Of a stretch of 32,573 nt of DNA, positions 24,825 to 30,936 are shown one piece after another. This DNA comes from Lentisphaeria bacterium (lineage in GTDB: Bacteria; Verrucomicrobiota; Lentisphaeria; Oligosphaerales; Oligosphaeraceae), in assembly GCA_016287975.1 (NCBI GenBank), contig JAEEXV010000055.1, forward strand, positions 1 to 32,573, written 5' to 3'. The translations under genes and the position numbers were made by a program. Position 1 is the stretch's first letter, and the number at the start of each line of letters is the position of its first letter. The notes under the pieces were generated by a model. The model was not told the DNA's origin. It was given only the letters and a program-made list of their open reading frames with translations, and searched no databases.

Positions 24825-25904
24825 ATGCGCAACCCCTTCAAAGACCTGCCGAAAGATTCGGGCGTGCTCCGCACCAACCCCATCGTCCACCGCCACGAGG
24901 GCAACCCCATCCTGACCGCGAAGGACGTCCCCTATCCCGCGACCTACGTCTTCAACGCAGGCGTCAACTACTACCAGGGCAAATACGTGATCGCCCCGCG
25001 CGTCGACCACTACGACGCGGAGCACCACACCCCCGCGCTCAAGATCGGCACGGGGCTGGGCTGGAGCGACGACGGCATCCACTGGCGGATGGAGCCGGAT
25101 CTGGTGCGCGTGCACTACCACGGCAAGGTGCTGCCGTGGGTCTGCGACGCCCGCCTGACCGTCCTCGAAGGCGAACTCTACCTCTCCTTCTGCTTCGAGA
25201 ACCAGCACTCCGAGCGCCCAGGCATCGCCAAATGGCGCGGAAGCGGCGTGGACTTCGACGCCGTCTGCATCGGCATCCCGCAGCAGCGCAACATGGTGCT
25301 CTTCCCCGAGAAGGTCAACGGCAAGTACATGCGCCTGGAACGCCCCTCCAACCAGTGGGGCGATCCGTTCCACATCTGGTATGCCTTCTCGCCCGACCTC
25401 AAATACTGGGGCGAGCAGGAGCTCTTCCTGGGTTGCGAGGACGTCCCGTGGGCCAACCGCAAGATCGGCGCGGGCGCGCCCCCCATCCGCACCGACAAGG
25501 GCTGGCTCCTCATCTTCCACGCCGTCGACGGCGATCCCGAACGCGCCGTCTCCGTCATCGGCGGCCGCACCTGGTGGAAACGCTATACCTGCGGCGCCGC
25601 CCTCTTCGACGGCGACGACCCGACGAAACTCGTCGCCATCACCAAGTCCCCCCTCATCGCCGCCGAGGCCCCCTACGAGACTGGCAACCCCGACCTCTGG
25701 ACCGAATTCACCATCTTCCCCGAGGGCGCCCTCATCGACCCGAACGATCCCAAGACCCTCCGCATCTACTACGGCGCAGGCGACTACTGCACCTGCCTCG
25801 CCACCGTCCGACTCGACGACCTCTGGAAGGCCATGACCCCCGCCCGCCGCCTCGCCGAGCGCGCCGTCGTCCCCTGGCGCATCGAGGAATGGGACGGGAA
25901 ATAG
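24825..25904 (+). CDS. GH130 family beta-mannoside phosphorylase/mannosidase
   Basis: 359 residues of five-bladed propeller type. GH130 landmarks: HEGNPIL and TYVFNAGV early, VCDARLT with D108 (catalytic acid position) and R110, RNMVLFPEKVNGKYMRLERP at about 155-173, GAGAPPIRTDKGWLLIFHAVDG at about 215-236, and LRIYYGAGD near residue 312. Such enzymes cleave beta-mannosidic bonds, many by phosphorolysis giving mannose 1-phosphate; which subfamily this belongs to cannot be decided. No signal peptide is seen, so it should be cytoplasmic. The start at ATG 24825 lies just past the 9-bp repeats. Co-transcription with the upstream large glycosidase is plausible, since they are 100 nt apart on the same strand. 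Confidence 0.92.
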   Translation: MRNPFKDLPKDSGVLRTNPIVHRHEGNPILTAKDVPYPATYVFNAGVNYYQGKYVIAPRVDHYDAEHHTPALKIGTGLGWSDDGIHWRMEPDLVRVHYHGKVLPWVCDARLTVLEGELYLSFCFENQHSERPGIAKWRGSGVDFDAVCIGIPQQRNMVLFPEKVNGKYMRLERPSNQWGDPFHIWYAFSPDLKYWGEQELFLGCEDVPWANRKIGAGAPPIRTDKGWLLIFHAVDGDPERAVSVIGGRTWWKRYTCGAALFDGDDPTKLVAITKSPLIAAEAPYETGNPDLWTEFTIFPEGALIDPNDPKTLRIYYGAGDYCTCLATVRLDDLWKAMTPARRLAERAVVPWRIEEWDGK

Positions 25905-26223
25905 ACGCCGTCGGCGGGCGTCGGCAGGTCAACTCCCGCCCCCGCTCGCCAGCAACGGCACCATATACAACGGCAGATATACCACTCCCTTCTCAACTGC
26001 CAGATTGCCCGTGTGCAGCACATACGGCGTATTCTTCAGGTTTACCCACGGGTTTTATATAAAAACGCTGTTCCCCATGAGGGCAGGTAACGACCTTAAG
26101 CCGCTTCTGGGGGCGGCGTGCGCCAAAGTGTGTGGGGCGATGCGGGTTCCCGAAGAAATGCGCGGCACGCCTAGTTAAGACCCGGTGCCCAGTGAGGGAT
26201 GCCGTTGCCGGCGGCGGCCTCCC
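25905..26223. other. Intergenic region between convergent GH130 and DUF3298-like genes
   Basis: No gene is supported. A 6-bp palindrome GGCGGG/CCCGCC (25913-25918 with 25935-25940) may end the GH130 transcript. Repeat copy A occupies about 26069-26165. A hairpin near 26194-26225 (AGGGA/TCCCT with inner GCCG/CGGC) touches the stop codon of the minus-strand gene. Confidence 0.55.
26069..26165. repeat. Intergenic repeat, copy A
   Basis: Closely related to copy B at 27434-27530. Both contain CCCATGAGGGCAGGTAACGACC and, further on, matching blocks ending in GCGATGC. The two copies align with a single-base length difference and many transitions. Because that shifts any reading frame, the element is more likely non-coding than a small gene. 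Confidence 0.75.
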
Positions 26224-27309
26224 TTACGGTGCCCCGATCTCGGCGGGAGGTCGCGCATACGGCGCCAGCTTTTCCCAGGGAATGGTGACATCGGCGCTGC
26301 CCACTGCGCCGCAATACATGGTGTACGGGCGTATCCACCATGTCATCCCCTGCTCGGAAACGGACAAGGCGCGGTAGAGAAAACTCGGGTCATACTTCGC
26401 TTCAGTCTCCGGCCCGTATTTTCGGAGAAACTCCTTCCCCACCAGCGCAAACACTTTCGACAACTCCGAGGGCCGGAAATAGTCGCGTTCGGTCAGAACC
26501 CTGCCGTGCACAATGCTGAAGGGAAACGCGGCAATGGAAGAATGATTCCCATTTCCCCCGGGTGGAGGGCAAAAAGCCAACATTCGAAAGCAAATCACGG
26601 GATGTCCATACCACACGCCACGTTTCCCTTTGGCACCAAATGGACAAAACAACTCCCCTTTCGCAAAACAATCTAAGTTCGGAACATCATCACGTTCACT
26701 CGGTTTCGATCTGTCCATTTTCCTGCTATATAAATAAAACACCTCTGAGACGCCTTTCGCACCCTTCTCCGGGCTTTCCCCCCAATACTTGCTTATTTCA
26801 CGGCGCAGTTCCTCCAACCCCGTCGCAGACAGCCCCAGCCCTTCCTCAGGCCACATCAGCAGGTCGTACGTTGCGCCACTCTCTGACAGTTCCCATTCCT
26901 CGTGGACAGAATATTTCCCATCGTTTACATCCGCCCCCAAGATGATCCGCCGCTCGGCAAACCACTGCCGATACTCCTCTTCATTTAGCCAGGGATCATA
27001 CTCGTCATATATGTTGCTTCCCTGCATCCAGCGCGACAATCGGCCTCGCCATTTTTCCATGCGGTTCATCAGGCGCAACCACATGCCAATGGATTGGATG
27101 ACGTCAACCCGATGATGACGATCATTCCAATATTTCGTCTTGGCCTGTGATCTCCATTTCGGGAAAAAATAAACAAAAGGCCCTCGAAAAGGATCCCACC
27201 AATCTATCGCCTCGGGCCCCCAGGCTTTCCCACCTCCCCCGTCATCACCCGCCAGCACCAACGCACCAAATGCCATCAGCACAAGAAAAGCTTTCGCCAA
27301 AACTCTCAT
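26224..27309 (-). CDS. Secreted orphan protein with a DUF3298-like C-terminus
   Basis: 361 residues. A signal peptide (VLAKAFLVLMAFGALVLAG) precedes a long region rich in Trp, Arg and Glu that I do not recognise. The last about 70 residues look like DUF3298: FLYRALSVSEQG followed by WWIRPYTMYCGAVGSADVTIPWEKLAPYA, matching the family's late Y-x-x-x-x-x-x-G-x-x-x-V-x-IP-x-x-x-L pattern. In RsiV-like proteins this domain binds extracellular ligands such as lysozyme; whether that holds here is unknown. ATG 27309 has GAGGGG about 10 nt upstream. It stands alone and is less GC-rich than its neighbours, and related repeats flank it on both sides, so transfer is possible. Confidence 0.7.
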   Translation of the reverse strand: MRVLAKAFLVLMAFGALVLAGDDGGGGKAWGPEAIDWWDPFRGPFVYFFPKWRSQAKTKYWNDRHHRVDVIQSIGMWLRLMNRMEKWRGRLSRWMQGSNIYDEYDPWLNEEEYRQWFAERRIILGADVNDGKYSVHEEWELSESGATYDLLMWPEEGLGLSATGLEELRREISKYWGESPEKGAKGVSEVFYLYSRKMDRSKPSERDDVPNLDCFAKGELFCPFGAKGKRGVWYGHPVICFRMLAFCPPPGGNGNHSSIAAFPFSIVHGRVLTERDYFRPSELSKVFALVGKEFLRKYGPETEAKYDPSFLYRALSVSEQGMTWWIRPYTMYCGAVGSADVTIPWEKLAPYARPPAEIGAP

Positions 27310-27433
27310 CCGTTCTTTCCCCTCGTTGTCGTTTGATTCCAGTGGCGTCGGCTGACACCAGCCGACTATGCTCTATTACCGCAAAAACGGGAAATCTTAC
27401 ACCATCGGATCATCCAAAACACGTTTTCTATCG

Positions 27434-27530
27434 CTGTCCCCCATGAGGGCAGGTAACGACCGCAAGCCCGCTCCTGGGACCGACGTGTGCCCAAGCGTAT
27501 GGAGCGATGCAATCCCCGAAAAAAGTGCAA
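27434..27530. repeat. Intergenic repeat, copy B
   Basis: Partner of copy A (26069-26165), sharing an identical 22-base block CCCATGAGG...ACGACC and an interrupted match beyond it. Both copies lie on the two sides of the DUF3298-like gene, in the same orientation, about 1.3 kb apart. Confidence 0.75.
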
Positions 27531-27575
27531 CTGCGCATCTCCACGGTAGCCGCAAATTGCCAGATTTCAGAAGCC

Positions 27576-27623
27576 GTTCTGCTCTCCGAAATGGCGGTTT
27601 TGCCACCCCTTGGAGAACAGAGC
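27576..27623. repeat. Hairpin element, copy 1
   Basis: GTTCTGCTCTCC (27576-27587) pairs with GGAGAACAGAGC (27612-27623) over 12 positions with one C-A mismatch and one G-T wobble. The loop begins GAAATGGCGGTTTTGCCA, which folds again (TGGC/GCCA). A related hairpin lies at 30813-30860 with several stem positions changed but still paired. Confidence 0.6.
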
Positions 27624-27636
27624 GAAATGCAAACGT

Positions 27637-28455
27637 TCACCAGTCCTTGCCCAAGATTCTTTCGACGTTGCGATACAGGATGTTGCGCATGTCGTCCTCG
27701 CTGATGTCAGCGGAGATGACACCGCCGACGGCCTGGTATTCGTCAAACCAGGGCATATCCGTGCCGTAGAGCAGCCTTTCGCTGCCCACCAGGCCGACCA
27801 GTTTTTCGATCAGTCCGCATTCGCCGGGGATAGCCGTCAGTTCCAGCCAGACGTTGCCGGCACTCTCCTTGACGCAGCGCTGGGCGTAGTCCCAGGCCCC
27901 GCAAATGCTGTGTCCGGCGAAGAATTTGACCTTCGGCCACTTCGTGACCAGCTCCAGGGTGACTTCGCCGCCATCGTAGGGCGAATGGCTCCAGGTGTGC
28001 ATCAGGATGGGCAGGCCGCGTTCGGAAGCGAAGTCCAGCGCGTACTCATACGCGGGGTCGGTCAGCGCCACCTTGTGGTAGTCGGGCAGGAACTTCAGGC
28101 CGATGGCGTAGGGCTGCCATTGGTCGAAGCAGCGCAAATCCTGCCGCATGCGTTCAGGGAAATTGGGGTTGATCCCCACATACATGCGGAGAATGTCGGG
28201 GTATTCGCGGCAGATTTCCGCCGTGTGGCGGTTGCTTTCCGTGCCCATGAGGGCCTCGTGGTGGCTGAAGCAGAACCTGCGGACCCCGATCCGCTTCATA
28301 TGGCGCACCATGGAGGCGGGGTCGCTGCGCGCCATGAAGATCCCGTAGTGCCTGCCCATGTGGCCGTGCATGTCGTAGATGGGGAAATCCGCACGTCCGT
28401 TCTTCCAGAAGGCCTCGGCGATGGAGCCTGTTTCTTCCCAGATGGATGTTTTCAT
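27637..28455 (-). CDS. Amidohydrolase-family metal-dependent hydrolase
   Basis: 272 residues of the amidohydrolase-2 type TIM barrel. Metal-site signatures are present: DMHGHMG (HxH) near residue 25, MHTWSHS near 150, FFAGHSICG near 185, and YGTDMPWFDEY near 235. Relatives decarboxylate or hydrolyse small cyclic or aromatic acids, but the substrate cannot be told. ATG 28455 overlaps the stop of the upstream gene by 4 nt (ATGA), which fixes the start and shows translational coupling. Longer upstream frames run antisense-like through the neighbour and are rejected. Third gene of a DegT/amidohydrolase/amidohydrolase operon. Confidence 0.88.
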   Translation of the reverse strand: MKTSIWEETGSIAEAFWKNGRADFPIYDMHGHMGRHYGIFMARSDPASMVRHMKRIGVRRFCFSHHEALMGTESNRHTAEICREYPDILRMYVGINPNFPERMRQDLRCFDQWQPYAIGLKFLPDYHKVALTDPAYEYALDFASERGLPILMHTWSHSPYDGGEVTLELVTKWPKVKFFAGHSICGAWDYAQRCVKESAGNVWLELTAIPGECGLIEKLVGLVGSERLLYGTDMPWFDEYQAVGGVISADISEDDMRNILYRNVERILGKDW

Positions 28456-29207
28456 GAAAGCGCCTCCGACAGCATTTGCTCCAGGTTTTTCCCTGCGATT
28501 CGGGCGATGTCGTCCAGATCCAGCCCCGACTGCTTCAATTGCAGCATGGCGGAACCCTGGTTGTAGCGGGGGAAACTGCTGCCGAACAGCAGCCGTTCCG
28601 CACCGTACTTCTCCGCCAAATCGCGGATCCCTTCGGGAACCCAATACCCCGAATGCTCGAGATGGGAATTCGGGTAGGCTTCCAGCAGGGGACGGATGTA
28701 CCTGTCGTTGCCCCATTTCTCCCCGCCATGGAAAATGCAGAGCAGGTCGGGGAACTCCTGCAGGAAGGCGTAGAGTTCGTTCCACTTGCCGCTGAAGCAG
28801 TCGAGCAGCACGGGGACGTGGAGTTTCTGGGCCGTGTCCAGGTACTTGCCAATCGTGAGGCGGCAGGCAACATAGCGGTGCGCGTAGGGATCCAATGAAA
28901 TGGCGCGGGCGCGGCTCTCCTTCATGGCCGCAAAGAAGGCGTCCGGTTCAGGCAACTCACCGCACTGCGTGGGCAGAATATACCAGACGCCCGTGAGACG
29001 CCTCTCGGGATCCTCGTCACCCAGCATCTGGCAGATCTTCTCATTGGCGTTTTCCGCGCCCAGCGAGGCAGCCCCGTTGTGCTTGACCAAGGCACGGTCC
29101 ACGCCGCACCGGTCCATTTCCGCCAGCAGCGCGGCCACCCCGGGCCTGGGCCCGGTAATCGTATCACCGACGCCGCACGCGGCATCGAAAAACATCAGAT
29201 CCTTCAT
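28452..29207 (-). CDS. Amidohydrolase-fold protein with a degenerate metal site
   Basis: 251 residues, clearly related in length and layout to the next gene. The first strand reads FFDAACGVGDT where active members have D-x-H-x-H, so the HxH pair is lost. FHGGEKWG, LEHSGYW and LFGSSFPRYNQG mark the later strands, the last replacing the usual YGTD. This suggests a non-catalytic partner or an altered activity; it is inference. ATG 29207 is preceded by AAGGAG with 7-nt spacing, and this ribosome site overlaps the stop of the DegT gene. It overlaps the following amidohydrolase by 4 nt, so the two subunits may be made in equal amounts. Confidence 0.82.
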   Translation of the reverse strand: MKDLMFFDAACGVGDTITGPRPGVAALLAEMDRCGVDRALVKHNGAASLGAENANEKICQMLGDEDPERRLTGVWYILPTQCGELPEPDAFFAAMKESRARAISLDPYAHRYVACRLTIGKYLDTAQKLHVPVLLDCFSGKWNELYAFLQEFPDLLCIFHGGEKWGNDRYIRPLLEAYPNSHLEHSGYWVPEGIRDLAEKYGAERLLFGSSFPRYNQGSAMLQLKQSGLDLDDIARIAGKNLEQMLSEALS

Positions 29208-29217
29208 TCGTCTCTCC

Positions 29218-30426
29218 TTATTTCGCGTACTCACCCATGACCTTCTCAAAGGCCTGGCAACAGCGCTCCAGGTCATCCTGCGGAAGCATCAACCACGTCA
29301 AGTCAAACATGAGGAGTTCATTCGAGACAATCCGCTCCGCGTTGTCGCAACTGACGAGCCGGTACATGGACTTGGGCACCGACCAGAGCCGCTGCCGGTA
29401 CATGGGCGCACCCCAGCCCATGGTGATGCGCACCCCTTCCGCCTTCAACGCTTCATGCACCTTCGTGTGGTCGATTCCCGGACGCAGCGCGGCGGGGTCG
29501 ACCCTCAGGGGGAACTGGTAGTAACTCTGCAACGTCGCCTTCTTGCCGCGGGCCTGCATCCGGATTCCGGGAATGGCGTCCAGCCGTTTCCGCAGGAACT
29601 CCGCGTTCCTGGCGCGAAGCAGAGTGTGTTCCTTCAGGTGCTTCAACTGGTCCAGCAGGATGGCGGCCTGGAAATCGGTGAAGCGGTAGTTGCGGCAGAT
29701 CAGGCCCTCCGGCGGCGGCGTGTTGGCCTTGCCCTGCCTGGCGGCGTAGGGGTAGCCGATGTGGGAGAGGCGCCCCAGTTTCTCGTTCAACTCGGCGCTC
29801 TTGGTGATGCACGCGCCGCCTTCGCCGGAGGCCATGGTCTTGCTCTGCTGGAAACTGAAGGAGCCGACGTCGCCGAGCGTGCCGACGTGATGCCCGTCCC
29901 ACTCGCCGCCGTGGGCATGGGCGCAGTCCTCAATCACCGCGATCCCGTGCTTTTGCGCGATGGCGTTGATGCGGTCCATGTCCGCGAGGGAACCGAAAAG
30001 ATGGACGGGGATGACGGCCTTGGTTTTCGGCGTGATGGCCTCCTCAAAACGGTCGGGGTCCATGCAGAGGGTGTCGCCCTCGATATCGACAATGACGGGG
30101 GTGGCGCCGCGGTAAACCACCGCCTCGCCCGTGGCAATCCAGGTGTGCGCGGGGACGATCACCTCGTCCCCCGGCCCGACTCCCAGTGCCAGCAGCGCCA
30201 TTTCGAGGGTGACGGTGCCGTTGGCCATCAGGCTGCATCCCGCGGCCCCGGTGTATTCGGCAAAACGCTCATTGAACTCCATCTCCAGCGGGGCATAGAA
30301 AGACCATTTCCGACTGAGGTAGATCTCCTTGAGGGTTTCCGCGGTTTCCGGGTAGATTGGCGGCCAGGCAGGCACCTGCGCGGGCTGTTCAAAGACGGGC
30401 TTGCCGCCATCAATCGCCAGTGTCAT
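29218..30426 (-). CDS. DegT/DnrJ/EryC1/StrS-family PLP aminotransferase
   Basis: 402 residues. PLP-enzyme features of the family: NGTVTLEMALLALGVGPGDEVIVPAHTW, VIPVHLFGSLADMD, IEDCAHAHGG, and SFSFQQSKTMASGEGG, whose Lys is the Schiff-base residue. The layout resembles enzymes that aminate keto sugars or scyllo-inosose. ATG 30426 has AAGGAG 8 nt upstream. GATAAT (30450-30455, minus strand) is a possible -10 box. It leads an operon with two amidohydrolase-fold proteins, so the group may make or salvage an amino-cyclitol or amino sugar; the exact product is unknown. DegT genes are often surface-glycan genes, but no glycosyltransferase or nucleotide-sugar gene is nearby. Confidence 0.93.
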   Translation of the reverse strand: MTLAIDGGKPVFEQPAQVPAWPPIYPETAETLKEIYLSRKWSFYAPLEMEFNERFAEYTGAAGCSLMANGTVTLEMALLALGVGPGDEVIVPAHTWIATGEAVVYRGATPVIVDIEGDTLCMDPDRFEEAITPKTKAVIPVHLFGSLADMDRINAIAQKHGIAVIEDCAHAHGGEWDGHHVGTLGDVGSFSFQQSKTMASGEGGACITKSAELNEKLGRLSHIGYPYAARQGKANTPPPEGLICRNYRFTDFQAAILLDQLKHLKEHTLLRARNAEFLRKRLDAIPGIRMQARGKKATLQSYYQFPLRVDPAALRPGIDHTKVHEALKAEGVRITMGWGAPMYRQRLWSVPKSMYRLVSCDNAERIVSNELLMFDLTWLMLPQDDLERCCQAFEKVMGEYAK

Positions 30427-30472
30427 TGTTGTATCTCCTTACTTAAGTGATTATCAAGGGAAAAGGAACGAT

Positions 30473-30679
30473 TCAGTACGACCCCGAAAGGGTCAATGCA
30501 AAGGGCGACACCAGCAACCCGTCCGCGCCGCCGAGATTGGCCACCATCGGATTGTTGCTCCAGGCATAGCGCACCTGGGCGGGCGTCGCCGTCAGCCATC
30601 GCCCCCAGGCCTCCGATTGCGGCCCCGGCAGTTGCGTCACCGGAATCTGAAACAGGCGCATTCTTGTCTGCATCATCAC
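30473..30679 (-). pseudogene. C-terminal remnant of a sialate O-acetylesterase-like gene
   Basis: About 65 codons whose last part reads PAQVRYAWSNNPMVANLGG and GLLVSPFAL. This is the C-terminal signature of sialate O-acetylesterases (VRYAW-x-x-NP, then GLPA-SPF). The catalytic SGNH domain is absent; upstream DNA is hairpin and terminator sequence. The piece is therefore a remnant, with a possible accidental start (ATG at 30679). It lies directly upstream of the DegT operon, so a deletion or rearrangement probably joined the two. Confidence 0.65.
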
Positions 30680-30711
30680 AAGAAAAGATTGCTTGAAGCG
30701 ACCTCGTATGG

Positions 30712-30748
30712 ACAGATGAGCGAATCTAAAAGAAAAGAACTCATCTGT
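30712..30748. promoter_or_regulatory. Perfect 9-bp inverted repeat
   Basis: ACAGATGAG (30712-30720) and CTCATCTGT (30740-30748) flank an A-rich 19-nt loop in the spacer between the remnant and the CBM9-like gene. It could be an operator or an attenuator; nothing further supports either. Confidence 0.4.
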
Positions 30749-30812
30749 AAACTAACGATACAATACACCCATTTGGAGGTTTGGAGACCGATGCCGATGT
30801 ATTCGACATGCG

Positions 30813-30860
30813 CGGTTCCCCGAAATGGGCGGTTTTGCCGATCCGCCTGGGGAACAGCGC
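30813..30860. repeat. Hairpin element, copy 2
   Basis: The arm ending GGTTCCCC at 30821 pairs with GGGGAACAGCGC, which starts at 30849: 12 positions with one G-A mismatch. An inner stem GGCGG/CCGCC closes around TTTTGCCGAT. The loop sequence CCGAAATGG-CGGTTTTGCC is shared with copy 1 at 27576-27623. Confidence 0.6.
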
Positions 30861-30870
30861 GCCTGCCGAA

Positions 30871-30916
30871 AAACAACTGGGCCCATGGGACCGCGATACG
30901 CGGTCCCATGGGCCCA
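30871..30916 (-). terminator. Strong intrinsic terminator of the partial CBM9-like gene
   Basis: A perfect 18-bp stem (30878-30895 with 30899-30916) around a 3-nt loop, followed on the minus strand by GTTGTTTTTCGG. It starts 20 nt after the stop codon at 30937, on the correct side. Confidence 0.85.
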
Positions 30917-30936
30917 AGGGTTTCCAGCCGTCCTGG

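Larger units (their letters stand above)
27310..27636. other. Intergenic region rich in repeats and hairpins
   Basis: No gene is supported. In order it holds a perfect 7-bp palindrome (27347-27353 with 27360-27366), the CGGGAAATCTTAC motif at 27388-27400, repeat copy B at 27434-27530, and a 12-bp imperfect hairpin at 27576-27623. Open frames on the minus strand across copy B are not preserved in copy A. Confidence 0.6.

Noticed and set aside
24714..25520. Minus-strand frame with a collagen-like Gly-Pro-Lys end
   Set aside because: The collagen look comes from reading the 9-bp minisatellite; the rest is opposite the GH130 gene.
26069..26165. Repeat A as 4.5S, 6S, RNase P or tmRNA
   Set aside because: The hallmark segments of those RNAs (for example the GGAAGGAAGCAGCC-like loop of SRP RNA or the GAGGAAAGTC block of RNase P) are absent.
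27397..27640. Two small minus-strand open frames over repeat copy B
   Set aside because: Copy A matches at the base level but with a one-base length change, so neither frame is preserved along the whole element.
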